Shown here piece after piece: positions 7,431 through 14,436 of a stretch of 15,895 nucleotides of DNA (positions are counted from its first letter, which is position 1; each line of letters begins with the position of its first letter). A program made the translations under genes and the position numbers. This stretch comes from JAGVGK01 sp038064935 (GTDB taxonomy: Bacteria; Patescibacteriota; Minisyncoccia; Phycocordibacterales; JACOZG01): positions 1 through 15,895 of the forward strand of contig JBBTRZ010000029.1 in NCBI GenBank assembly GCA_038064935.1, given 5' to 3'. A model generated the notes under the pieces. That model saw only the letters and a program-made list of their open reading frames with translations. It had not been told where the DNA came from and did no database searches.

Positions 7431-7434
7431 CGAT

Positions 7435-7443
7435 TGCTATTAT
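7435..7443 (+). promoter_or_regulatory. Extended -10 promoter (TGCTATTAT) for murD
   Basis: TGCTATTAT fits the extended -10 consensus and lies 10 nt before the murD ATG, with no Shine-Dalgarno in between. An overlapping TATATT at 7441-7446 is an alternative. The spacing matches the boxes before the 2381 gene and murC. It sits directly downstream of the terminator. Confidence 0.45.
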
Positions 7444-7453
7444 ATTAAAAACA

Positions 7454-8818
7454 ATGAATCGTTCTAATTATTTCACCGGTAAGAAAATAACTTTGATGGG
7501 TCTCGGCTTGCTTGGACGCGGGGTGGGAGATGCCAAATTTCTCGCGGAGTCAGGAGCCGAACTGATTGTCACCGATCTCAAGTCATCTGAAGATCTCGCC
7601 CCTTCGCTTAAAAAACTATCACCTAAAAACTATCACCTAAAAGCCGTAACCTATGTTTTAGGCCGCCATCGTCTCGAAGATTTTAGACACCGCGATCTGA
7701 TTATCAAGGCCGCGGGCGTGTCGCTTGATTCGCCCTTTATCGCCGAGGCGCGGCGGAATAAAATCCCGATCATGATGAGCACGGCCCTCTTTGCCAAATT
7801 GTCCGGCACCAAAATAATTGGCGTGACTGGCACCAGAGGCAAGACGACGGTGACCCACTTGATTTACGAAATTCTAAAACACCATTGTCAATGTCAAGGG
7901 TTCCCCTTGACATTGTGGTTGGGCGGCAATATCAAGGGTATTTCAACGCTCGCCTTGTTGCCGAAAGTTAGGCCCAAAGATTGGGTGGTTTTGGAGCTTG
8001 ATTCTTGGCAATTACAAGGATTTGGTGCCCTGAAGATTAGTCCGCAGATTTCCGTTTTCACTAACTTTTTGCCGGACCACCTGAATTATTATCGCGGTTC
8101 AATGAAAAAGTATTTTGCCGATAAGGCCAACATTTTCAAATATCAGAAAAAAGATGATGCGGTTTTTGCTGGTCGTGAAGTGGCGAGAAAAATTAAGAGT
8201 CCAGGGCGAAAAATTGTACCGCCGGCCTTGCCGTCTAATTGGCGATTAAATTTGGCCGGAGAACACAACCGAGTCAATGCCAGTTTGGCCGTGGGCGTGG
8301 CCAGAGAATTGGGCGTGCCGGATCGGGTAATTAAAAAAGTTCTAGCCGACTTTGCCAGTGTGCCCGGGCGGCTTGAATTAATCCACACAATCAATGGCGT
8401 AAAGTTTTATAACGACACAACAGCGACCAGCCCCGACGCAATGATGGCCGCGCTGCAATCCCTCGGCCCGCCCGGTAAAATAATTTTGATTGCCGGTGGG
8501 ACGGATAAGAATTTTCCGAATGACAGTCTCATTAAGTTCGCCTCCTCGTCCCTCAAGTTGAAGCAGGTGATTCTCCTGCCCGGCACTGGTACTGACAAGC
8601 TAATGAAGTCTGTCTCATCAACAGACGGGCTGAAAACTAACGAAGCTACAAATTGGCAGGCGGTAAACACTTTAGCCGAGGCCGTCAATTTCGCTAGCCG
8701 TTTAGCCAAACGCGGCGACAGCGTCCTCCTCTCCCCCGGCTTTGCCTCGTTTGGTCTGTTTAAGAACGAGTTTGATCGCGGCGACAAATTTAATCGGTTA
8801 GTGAAGAAAATAAAATAG
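7454..8818 (+). CDS. murD: UDP-N-acetylmuramoyl-L-alanine--D-glutamate ligase (MurD)
   Basis: 454 aa, normal for MurD. It adds D-Glu to UDP-MurNAc-L-Ala with ATP in the cytoplasm. Visible motifs are the N-terminal Rossmann start (GKKITLMGLGLLGRG), the ATP P-loop GVTGTRGKTT (123-132), ELDSWQLQ (181-188), NFLPDHLNYY (204-213), the likely carbamylated Lys in FADKANIF (K224), GEHNRVNA (269-276), YNDTTATSPDA (319-329), AGGTDKN (347-353) and LSPGFASFGLFKNEFDRG near the end. The ATG at 7454 gives the standard N-terminus; an upstream GTG at 7301 would read through the terminator and promoter. Two oddities are a 14-nt tandem duplication at 7611-7638 and a 27-nt palindrome encoding residues 146-154 after the ATP-binding helix. 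The gene converges with the PgeF-like gene; murC lies beyond it. Confidence 0.95.
   Translation: MNRSNYFTGKKITLMGLGLLGRGVGDAKFLAESGAELIVTDLKSSEDLAPSLKKLSPKNYHLKAVTYVLGRHRLEDFRHRDLIIKAAGVSLDSPFIAEARRNKIPIMMSTALFAKLSGTKIIGVTGTRGKTTVTHLIYEILKHHCQCQGFPLTLWLGGNIKGISTLALLPKVRPKDWVVLELDSWQLQGFGALKISPQISVFTNFLPDHLNYYRGSMKKYFADKANIFKYQKKDDAVFAGREVARKIKSPGRKIVPPALPSNWRLNLAGEHNRVNASLAVGVARELGVPDRVIKKVLADFASVPGRLELIHTINGVKFYNDTTATSPDAMMAALQSLGPPGKIILIAGGTDKNFPNDSLIKFASSSLKLKQVILLPGTGTDKLMKSVSSTDGLKTNEATNWQAVNTLAEAVNFASRLAKRGDSVLLSPGFASFGLFKNEFDRGDKFNRLVKKIK
7611..7638 (+). repeat. 14-nt tandem duplication inside murD
   Basis: AAAAACTATCACCT occurs twice in direct succession and is followed by AAAA. Because 14 is not a multiple of three, the copies are read in different frames (giving LSP and NYHLK respectively). 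It lies in the loop between the DLKSSEDLAPSL helix and the VTYVLGRHRLEDF strand of the UDP-binding domain. Confidence 0.85.
7889..7915. repeat. Perfect 12-3-12 palindrome, in frame in murD
   Basis: CAATGTCAAGGG and CCCTTGACATTG are perfectly complementary around a TTC loop. The element is 27 nt, exactly nine codons in phase, encoding QCQGFPLTL (residues 146-154) between the post-P-loop helix and the WLGGNIKG strand. It resembles a small palindromic element accommodated as a protein insert. Confidence 0.85.
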
Positions 8819-8858
8819 ACCCCACCAGCAATCAGCTTGCTAACGGGGTCGGTTTTTG
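8818..8858. terminator. Bidirectional terminator between convergent murD and PgeF-like gene
   Basis: The outer stem GACCCC (8818-8823) pairs with GGGGTC (8845-8850), and the inner stem AGCAA (8827-8831) pairs with TTGCT (8837-8841). On the + strand it is followed by GGTTTTTG. On the - strand it is followed by a T-rich tract (complement of GAAGAAAATAAAAT, 8803-8816). The last base of the murD stop codon is the first base of the stem. Confidence 0.8.
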
Positions 8859-8871
8859 TGTTCTTTCTTGG

Positions 8872-9690
8872 TCAATTCACGACGACAAAAATGCCGTTGG
8901 TCTTGTTGTCTCTGGGGTCTCTCGACCGACTGTACCAGATTGGTTTACCATCTTCGCCAATGTCCTTTCTCGTATCAATCCAGTCACTGTTCGGTTTTTT
9001 TGTCCCATAGCGGTTTTCCCATTGGTCGGAGATTAGCTTGTGAATTTCTAAATCATCACCCGCCAAACAGTTACTATCCCATCTGCTCTCGACATATTGG
9101 CGTAGGCGTTCATTGAACCTGCCATAATTGGGGTCCGTTAGGGCGTGACGAAATCCTTCCCTGATGCCAAAGCCACTCCAGATCTCCAAACTGTCGAATT
9201 GCCACCCATAATAAGCAGCCATGGCATCCACCACACTTTCGTATTTTCGGGCCGGGTTTGGTTTGTCATGCGTAACCCAATGACGATCAATGAGTTCATC
9301 GCGACCGGCGTGGGCAACGATTACTTCTCCCGACAGATTTCGGGTAATCATGGTCGGGCAATCGGCGGTTGAACGGAAAGCGGCAGAATTTTTGGGTACC
9401 AGGCAACCGGAGGCCTTGACACCAGTTTTGATTGTCACCCCGTCAATCACGAACTCCTTAGTGAAATCTTCGGTGCGACAAATGGTGGCCGAAAATTCAT
9501 CGGCTTGGGTGCAAAAAACGGTTTTTATTCCCAAGCTATTGCACGCTTTTGCTACCTTGATGAATGATTCTCGTTGGTGAAAGTCACCAATTTGAAACCC
9601 GCCGTGCTCTTGGCCAAAGCCAAATACTAGCACTTTACCCTTCCAGAGTTCGCGTTGTTCTGTTGGGGCCATTTTTGTGTCTGTCATCAT
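8872..9690 (-). CDS. Divergent PgeF/YfiH-family (laccase-domain, Cu-oxidase_4) protein
   Basis: 272 aa. Family-like features are the fGF...GG start (23-31), ASGCLVPKNSAAFRSTADC (93-111; the family's ADG...al.i.tADC block), GEVIVAHAG (121-129; the His of the HAG motif), a DLEIHKLISDQW helix (213-224) and a C-terminal WYSRSRD...NGIFVVV that fits the family's FFSyRRd...GRma end. The metal-site Cys (111) and second His (127) are present. The first His, normally in a QVH motif, aligns with QAD (62-64), so it seems replaced by Asp. Family members have been described as purine nucleoside phosphorylases/polyphenol oxidases, and E. coli PgeF limits L-Ser misincorporation at peptide position 1 of peptidoglycan precursors. 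Placement between murD and murC favours an editing-type role here (inference). The start has a strong Shine-Dalgarno. Confidence 0.65.
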   Translation of the reverse strand: MMTDTKMAPTEQRELWKGKVLVFGFGQEHGGFQIGDFHQRESFIKVAKACNSLGIKTVFCTQADEFSATICRTEDFTKEFVIDGVTIKTGVKASGCLVPKNSAAFRSTADCPTMITRNLSGEVIVAHAGRDELIDRHWVTHDKPNPARKYESVVDAMAAYYGWQFDSLEIWSGFGIREGFRHALTDPNYGRFNERLRQYVESRWDSNCLAGDDLEIHKLISDQWENRYGTKKPNSDWIDTRKDIGEDGKPIWYSRSRDPRDNKTNGIFVVVN

Positions 9691-9696
9691 TTTTTT

Positions 9697-9702
9697 CTCC
9701 TT
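9697..9702 (-). promoter_or_regulatory. Strong Shine-Dalgarno (AAGGAG) of the PgeF-like gene
   Basis: AAGGAG on the - strand is 6 nt from ATG 9690 and 9 nt from the adjacent ATG 9687; either could be used. It is the only textbook Shine-Dalgarno in the window, while several neighbours look leaderless, so this gene appears to have a real 5' UTR reaching into the divergent murC promoter region. Confidence 0.75.
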
Positions 9703-9726
9703 AAATTTTCCCTAGACCAATCCGCT

Positions 9727-9735
9727 TGTTATACT
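9727..9735 (+). promoter_or_regulatory. Extended -10 promoter (TGTTATACT) for murC
   Basis: TGTTATACT lies 9 nt before ATG 9745, the same nonamer and spacing as before the 2381 gene. No Shine-Dalgarno intervenes, so a leaderless or near-leaderless murC mRNA is expected. The complementary strand reads AGTATAACA, and a - strand -10 for the PgeF-like gene could overlap it, which would couple the two divergent genes by promoter competition (inference). Confidence 0.5.
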
Positions 9736-9744
9736 AGCAGATCA

Positions 9745-11055
9745 ATGAAAAAAGTCTATTTTATCGGTATTGGAGGAATCGGGGTTTCGGCCTTGGCCCG
9801 GAAGTATTTAGGTGAGGGGTGGAAAGTGGCAGGGTCCGATCGAAGCGCGTCGTTAATCACCACGGAGCTCCGAACCCTTGGTGCCAAAATTTTTCTGAAG
9901 CAAAAGGCGGCAAATATCACCAACGATTTGGATTTAGTCATTTATACGATTGCTATCCCCGATAACCATCCCGAACTTATCCGAGCGAAGAAATTGGGAA
10001 TAAAGATTTTGAGTTATCCGGAATCTTTGGGTGAATTATCCAAGCAAGTTTTCACGATTGCGATTGCCGGCACGCACGGCAAGACGACGACGACGGCGAT
10101 GGTGGGGGAAATGCTCCGCGCCGCCCGCCGCGACCCGATGGTGATTGTCGGCAGTCTCCTTCAAGGTCGCGGTCAGCATCGTTCCAACTTCATCGCTGGT
10201 CACGGGCCACTTGTGGTTGAGGCCTGTGAATATCGTCGTTCGTTTCTTAATTTAACACCCCAGATTCTCGTCATTACCAACATTGATAATGATCATCTTG
10301 ATTACTATCGTGATCTCGCCGATATTCAGAGCGCCTTTGTGACGCTTGCGGCCAAAGTTCCGCTGACCGGGACATTGATTTGCGATATCCGTGATCCGCG
10401 CCTCGCGCCGGTTATCGCCGCCTGCCTCGCCGGGGTCGAGTCAAGGCGGGCGGTGCGTTGCCGGGTGATTGATTATCGTGAGTTCGATCGGGCGGCCAAT
10501 CGGTTACCGCTAAAAGTGCTCGGAATCCATAATCGTCTCAACGCCGCCGCGGCGCTCGCCGTGGCCAAGGTATTGCGCATTCCGGCCGCGACGGCTCACC
10601 CCGCCCTTTCCCGCTTCCGCGGCACTTGGCGGCGACTGGAATATCTCGGCCGCACGGAGCGCGGGACTCCCATTTATGACGACTACGCCCACCACCCAAC
10701 CGAAATTCGGGCCACGATTGCGGCCGTCCGCCGCGATCTGAAATTCCGGCGGCTGATTGTAATTTTCCAACCTCATCTCTACAGTCGCACCAAACTTTTA
10801 TTCCGCGAATTTGTTGCGAGTTTCGGCGAGGCCGACGAAGTTTTTATTTTACCAATTTATGCGGCTCGGGAGCGGCGCGATCCAGAAGTTTCTAGCCGAA
10901 GTTTGGCGGCGGCCATTCCCAAGGCCACCTATGTTCCTAATTTGGCGGCGTTGAAAAAACATTTGGTCACTGTCTACCGCCACGACCTCATTCTTAATCT
11001 TGGCGCCGGTGATAGCTTTGTCCTCGTCGAGCAATTGCGTTATACTCGAGGGTGA
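9745..11055 (+). CDS. murC: UDP-N-acetylmuramate--L-alanine ligase (MurC)
   Basis: 436 aa, normal for the family. It joins L-Ala to UDP-MurNAc with ATP, the first peptide-adding step before MurD. Motifs are the N-terminal GIGGIGVSALA (8-18), the P-loop AGTHGKTTTT (108-117), VEACEYRRSFL (158-168), TNIDNDHLDYY (178-188), GIHNRLNAAAALAV (260-273), the YDDYAHHPTEI signature (311-321), FQPHLYSRTK and the C-terminal NLGAGD. ATG 9745 is chosen because the Rossmann strand MKKVYFIGIGG begins there; an open extension to 9655 runs antisense into the PgeF-like gene and has no support. The gene is GC-rich compared with the flanking accessory genes. The MazF-like gene starts 3 nt after its stop, suggesting cotranscription. 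Confidence 0.96.
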   Translation: MKKVYFIGIGGIGVSALARKYLGEGWKVAGSDRSASLITTELRTLGAKIFLKQKAANITNDLDLVIYTIAIPDNHPELIRAKKLGIKILSYPESLGELSKQVFTIAIAGTHGKTTTTAMVGEMLRAARRDPMVIVGSLLQGRGQHRSNFIAGHGPLVVEACEYRRSFLNLTPQILVITNIDNDHLDYYRDLADIQSAFVTLAAKVPLTGTLICDIRDPRLAPVIAACLAGVESRRAVRCRVIDYREFDRAANRLPLKVLGIHNRLNAAAALAVAKVLRIPAATAHPALSRFRGTWRRLEYLGRTERGTPIYDDYAHHPTEIRATIAAVRRDLKFRRLIVIFQPHLYSRTKLLFREFVASFGEADEVFILPIYAARERRDPEVSSRSLAAAIPKATYVPNLAALKKHLVTVYRHDLILNLGAGDSFVLVEQLRYTRG

Positions 11056-11058
11056 TTG

Positions 11059-11457
11059 ATGAACGCTATGCTCAAAAGATTTTTAGAATGGATCGGACTG
11101 AAGGAAAAACTCCACCAAATTAATAACGATCCACCGTTGGTTAAAGAGCGCGATCTGTGGTGGGTAAGTTTTGGCGAAAATGTAGGGTCGGAAATGAATG
11201 GCAAAAGCAAACTATTTTCTCGCCCCGGTTTGGTGGTTAAAAAATTATCTCGAGGATTTTTCCTTGTGGCTCCGACCACTTCTCAGAAGAAAGAAGGGAC
11301 CTGGTATGTGCCCATAAAACAAGAGGGCCGAGATATGTATGTTTGCTTGCATCAAGTAAGAACAATTGACTATCGGAGATTATCCAATCGTCTTGGGAGA
11401 ATGGATGAAGCCGATTTTAAGAGAGTAAAGGAATCCTTCTCGAGATTATATAAATGA
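11059..11457 (+). CDS. MazF/PemK-type endoribonuclease, no antitoxin gene adjacent
   Basis: 132 aa. After a basic/amphipathic N-terminal helix (about 4-22) comes RDLWWVSFGENVGSEMNGK (31-49), RPGLVVKKLSRGFFLVAPTT (55-74) and LHQVRTIDYRRL (97-108). This is the PemK/MazF pattern, with the Arg of the first strand region, the Thr of the PTT motif and the Q-R-x-x-D strand seen in this mRNA-interferase fold. The C-terminal helix (MDEADFKRVKESFSRL) is also typical. ATG 11059 is preferred over TTG 11056 and ATG 11068 because GAGGG (11048-11052) sits 6 nt upstream. Neither flank encodes a MazE- or PemI-like antitoxin: murC is directly upstream and 138 bp of non-coding DNA follows. Either it is regulated in trans or it has become a housekeeping RNase (inference). 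Confidence 0.85.
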   Translation: MNAMLKRFLEWIGLKEKLHQINNDPPLVKERDLWWVSFGENVGSEMNGKSKLFSRPGLVVKKLSRGFFLVAPTTSQKKEGTWYVPIKQEGRDMYVCLHQVRTIDYRRLSNRLGRMDEADFKRVKESFSRLYK

Positions 11458-11461
11458 TATT

Positions 11462-11480
11462 CCCCGCCTTGTGGGCGGGG
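11462..11480. terminator. GC-rich hairpin after the MazF-like gene, possible weak terminator
   Basis: CCCCGCC pairs perfectly with GGCGGGG around a TTGTG loop, 5 nt after the MazF stop codon. A second small stem, CGGC/GCCG, follows at about 11483-11495. There is no T-run on the + strand; the - strand side is only moderately T-rich. Its position fits termination or mRNA 3' end stabilisation of murC-mazF. The rest of 11496-11578 shows no gene. Confidence 0.4.
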
Positions 11481-11578
11481 CCGCGGCAAATCGCCGAATG
11501 TAGGTTTAGACTAACAAGAAGTATATTATGCGTCAATATCTATTGGGGATAAGAATATTTTTCCTGTGCTTGCAGAAG

Positions 11579-11584
11579 TATGCT
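11579..11584 (+). promoter_or_regulatory. Possible -10 box (TATGCT) before the metalloprotease gene
   Basis: TATGCT ends 11 nt before ATG 11596, close to the 9-10 nt spacing of the other putative leaderless promoters in the window. No Shine-Dalgarno is present and no convincing -35 is seen. TGCTAATCT (11581-11589) is an alternative but leaves too little room. Confidence 0.3.
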
Positions 11585-11595
11585 AATCTAACAAT

Positions 11596-14427
11596 ATGAA
11601 AAAACAAATTTTGGTCACGCTCGCTTTCGTCTCGGTCTTTCTCACCTCAACTTTTATTGGCACCGCCCTCGAACACAGCTTCAACCTCCTCGGCCGTCTG
11701 TCTGGGGACCAGCCGACCGATCAACTCGCCGCGGCCGCGCAACCGTCATCGGTTAGTCAACCCATTGTCGAAGTGGAAACGGCCGCTTCAGCTAAGCTCG
11801 CCGCCGCTTCCCGCTCCCTGTCTCTGGTCTCGGCTCTCAATCAGCAAATCACGGCCAAAATTAATCAGCTCGCCCCAACCGAATTGAAATCACTGTTGGT
11901 TCAGAGGAAAGTTGAGATGATTAATTTGGCCAAGAATAATCCGCGACTCTTCCTAACCCAAAAATTATCACCCGCGACCATCCAGAAAATCCCGCCAGCC
12001 CTCCGCCCCAACCTCGAGCAAAGCGTCACCCTCACTGGCCGTCTCAAAGTAATACACAGCGACGATTTTGAACATCCCGAAAATTCCCATTTTGACTATT
12101 TATTGGTTGTCGGTAACGAAAAGTACGCGCTTTACCCGACTCAACCGATTAACTCGGCCTCGAGAGCGGTGCTGGCGGTAAGTGGTTTGCGACTCGATAA
12201 AATCTTAGTGGTCGAATCCGAAAAAGCTGGCCAACTCCGCATTCTCACTTCCGCCCCACCCCCATATGCTGTCGGTGAGCAGGAAACAGCAGTAATTCTT
12301 GTTAATTTTCAAGATAATCCAGTAGAACCTACTACAAAAGAAGATACGCGCATCATTACTTTCGATGATAGCAATTCTCAAATTGACTCACTTAATGATT
12401 GGATTATTGAAGCTTCTTATAATAAAACTTGGTTAACCGGAGATGTTTATGGTTGGTATACATTGCCCTATAACGATGGAACTTTGTGTGAATTAGATTC
12501 TCTGCTGAATGCCATAATTCCTTTATCTGATTCAAATATCTACTTTCCCAGTTATAAGAGATTAATAATAGTTTTTCCAAACAATGACTGTCTTTATAAG
12601 GGGGTTGCATATATCGGCAGTACCACTATTTCCACTAAAGACGGTGAATCAGTAATCTCCTATTTAGCATTAAATGGAATTGATAAAATCAATGGCGGGA
12701 CTGGATCGCATGAGTTGGGGCATAACTTTGGTTTAAATCACGCCAATCTTTTAAAGTGTGAAAACAGCGTTATTACTGGTGAATGTGTTTCAAAGGCGTA
12801 TGGAGATCTTTTTGATAACATGGGCTGGGCCGTAGGAAGGGGTCATTTCAATGCTTATCACAAAGAGACAATTGGATGGCTTAATGCGTCTAACATCTTA
12901 GAGACATCAAATACAGGGGTTTATGCGATCAGTCCTATTGAAACTAAAAGTTCTGACATAATGGCTTTGAAAATTCCTACCCCCCAACAATTTTTTTATT
13001 ACCTAGAGTTTAGAAGACCACTAGGATATGACCTAGTAAATTACGATGTTTATGGCAACGATGTTTATAATGGTGTTTTTATGCATATTAATCTTTATGA
13101 TAATGGGGGCGATACTCAACTTCTTGATACATCGATTGATACTGGCGGCCAGGATGTTGTTTTAAGACCAGGAGAAGTTTTTTATGATCCTCATAATAAC
13201 CTTACAATAACAACGGTTAGCGTTACAGACGAAAATGCTAAGGTTATGATATCTCGTCCCATTTGCGGAGATGGGATCATTGAAGGGAGAGAACAATGTG
13301 AAGTAAATAACTTAAATCAAAATACTTGCCAAAGTTTAGGCTATAGAACGGGGAATTTGGGCTGTACCTCTGCCTGCACTTTTAATACTTTATTATGTTC
13401 TTCTCAAATATGTCGCGCCACTGACATCTATTTGGGCGACGATAAGTGTACAGCAATTATCCGAGTTGACACAAAAGACGGTTCTCTTCAAAATTTTTCT
13501 TTCTCTGATAATTGGAATGAATTAAGACATTCTCCAACAGCACAATATGTAGTTGATACAACGGTTAATTATTTTTCAAATAATTATTTTCCAAGTGATG
13601 AACTCGGGGTTATACAAGAAAATATAGACAGAGTTTCGCTTCCATTCAATACTTCTTTCCCAACCAATGCATTACTTACATCCGCAGCATTGAACATAAA
13701 TGTATATCCTGCATCAGTAATAAATACCCACCCGAATTCCACAGATTTTGTTGTTCTTGTTCCTGCTAGTCTTAAAAATCCCCCCGCCTTAAATATTGAA
13801 GATTTTGATCAGTTTGGTTCAATAGATAATCCATTAGAACTAAGTAATCGTTTTGACATCAGTCAAGAATTAGGTCCGGAAGGAAAGATGTCATTAAATT
13901 TAAACCAAGAAGGAATAAAATATATCAATAAAAAAGGTTTTACTATCTTTGGAATGAGGGGGGGATATGATCTAAATAATGAAACTCCGAATAGAGGCGA
14001 AGACACAAATCTAAGTTTACAATTCTCAGGGGCTGGTTCAATTTATGGAGGGTCAAAATTAATAATAAATTATACAATTCCTTCACATAATACCGTGACA
14101 CCACCACCGTCAATTCCAGCGCAACCTTTGCCGTTTACAGTAATGAACCCCAATGGCGGCGAAAGTTGGAAACTTGGGACAAAGCAGATAGTCAGTTGGG
14201 GTGGGGGGAGTGGCGCGGTTAATGTGTCGGCGGTGAAGGCGACGGCGACTTCGACCAGCTATTTAATTGGCAAGCAAATCACTGGTTCTAGTTTCTCGTG
14301 GACGGTGGGTCAAGGAAGTGAAGCGGGGGTGTCGGTCCCCGCCGGCACTTATCGGCTTCGAGTTTGTACGGTTATCACACCTACAACTTGCGATGAAAGT
14401 GACGCGGCGTTTACAATTGTGAAATAA
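11596..14427 (+). CDS. Secreted zinc metalloprotease, M11 (gametolysin-like), multidomain
   Basis: 943 aa. Residues 1-24 form a signal peptide. Residues 30-230 are a prodomain-like region ending in an OB-like segment (SVTLTGRLKVIHSDDFEH ... VLAVSGLRLD). The catalytic domain (about 231-555) carries the metzincin zinc motif HELGHNFGLNH (372-382) and, after AYGDLF, the Met-turn DNMG (407-410). The YGD-x-x-D-x-MG spacing is typical of peptidase family M11. A Cys-rich repeat follows (557-603: CGDGIIEGREQC ... C ... C ... C), as in DUF4215/Myxococcus Cys-rich modules. Next is a beta-rich region (about 607-835) of uncertain family, then a C-terminal Kre9/KNH-like Ser-Thr domain (847-943: NPNGGESWKLGTKQIVSW ... 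DESDAAFTI). All catalytic residues are present. The likely role is extracellular proteolysis of surface or host proteins (inference). The 5' and 3' ends are GC-rich, while the catalytic and middle parts are strongly AT-rich. Confidence 0.88.
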   Translation: MKKQILVTLAFVSVFLTSTFIGTALEHSFNLLGRLSGDQPTDQLAAAAQPSSVSQPIVEVETAASAKLAAASRSLSLVSALNQQITAKINQLAPTELKSLLVQRKVEMINLAKNNPRLFLTQKLSPATIQKIPPALRPNLEQSVTLTGRLKVIHSDDFEHPENSHFDYLLVVGNEKYALYPTQPINSASRAVLAVSGLRLDKILVVESEKAGQLRILTSAPPPYAVGEQETAVILVNFQDNPVEPTTKEDTRIITFDDSNSQIDSLNDWIIEASYNKTWLTGDVYGWYTLPYNDGTLCELDSLLNAIIPLSDSNIYFPSYKRLIIVFPNNDCLYKGVAYIGSTTISTKDGESVISYLALNGIDKINGGTGSHELGHNFGLNHANLLKCENSVITGECVSKAYGDLFDNMGWAVGRGHFNAYHKETIGWLNASNILETSNTGVYAISPIETKSSDIMALKIPTPQQFFYYLEFRRPLGYDLVNYDVYGNDVYNGVFMHINLYDNGGDTQLLDTSIDTGGQDVVLRPGEVFYDPHNNLTITTVSVTDENAKVMISRPICGDGIIEGREQCEVNNLNQNTCQSLGYRTGNLGCTSACTFNTLLCSSQICRATDIYLGDDKCTAIIRVDTKDGSLQNFSFSDNWNELRHSPTAQYVVDTTVNYFSNNYFPSDELGVIQENIDRVSLPFNTSFPTNALLTSAALNINVYPASVINTHPNSTDFVVLVPASLKNPPALNIEDFDQFGSIDNPLELSNRFDISQELGPEGKMSLNLNQEGIKYINKKGFTIFGMRGGYDLNNETPNRGEDTNLSLQFSGAGSIYGGSKLIINYTIPSHNTVTPPPSIPAQPLPFTVMNPNGGESWKLGTKQIVSWGGGSGAVNVSAVKATATSTSYLIGKQITGSSFSWTVGQGSEAGVSVPAGTYRLRVCTVITPTTCDESDAAFTIVK

Positions 14428-14436
14428 ATTTCAACC

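Noticed and set aside
7301..7453. N-terminal extension of MurD with a hydrophobic segment
   Set aside because: The standard MurD start (GKKITLMGLG) follows ATG 7454, and the extension would run across an intrinsic terminator and the extended -10 box.
8608..8626. GTCTGT/ACAGAC inverted repeat in murD as a third palindromic insert
   Set aside because: Only 6 bp per arm, within chance expectation for this length of sequence, although it also lies in a variable loop.
8856..9580. Plus-strand ORFs opposite the PgeF-like gene
   Set aside because: They are low-complexity shadow frames without family motifs; the minus strand has a full-length recognisable protein with a strong ribosome site.
9655..9744. 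N-terminal extension of MurC
   Set aside because: It runs antisense into the 5' end of the PgeF-like gene, is Cys/Phe-rich and unlike MurC; the Rossmann strand begins at ATG 9745.
11041..11046. TATACT within the murC 3' end as a leaderless promoter for the MazF-like gene
   Set aside because: It lacks the TG extension, and the gene has a GAGGG ribosome site that such a start would cut off or crowd; read-through from murC is simpler.
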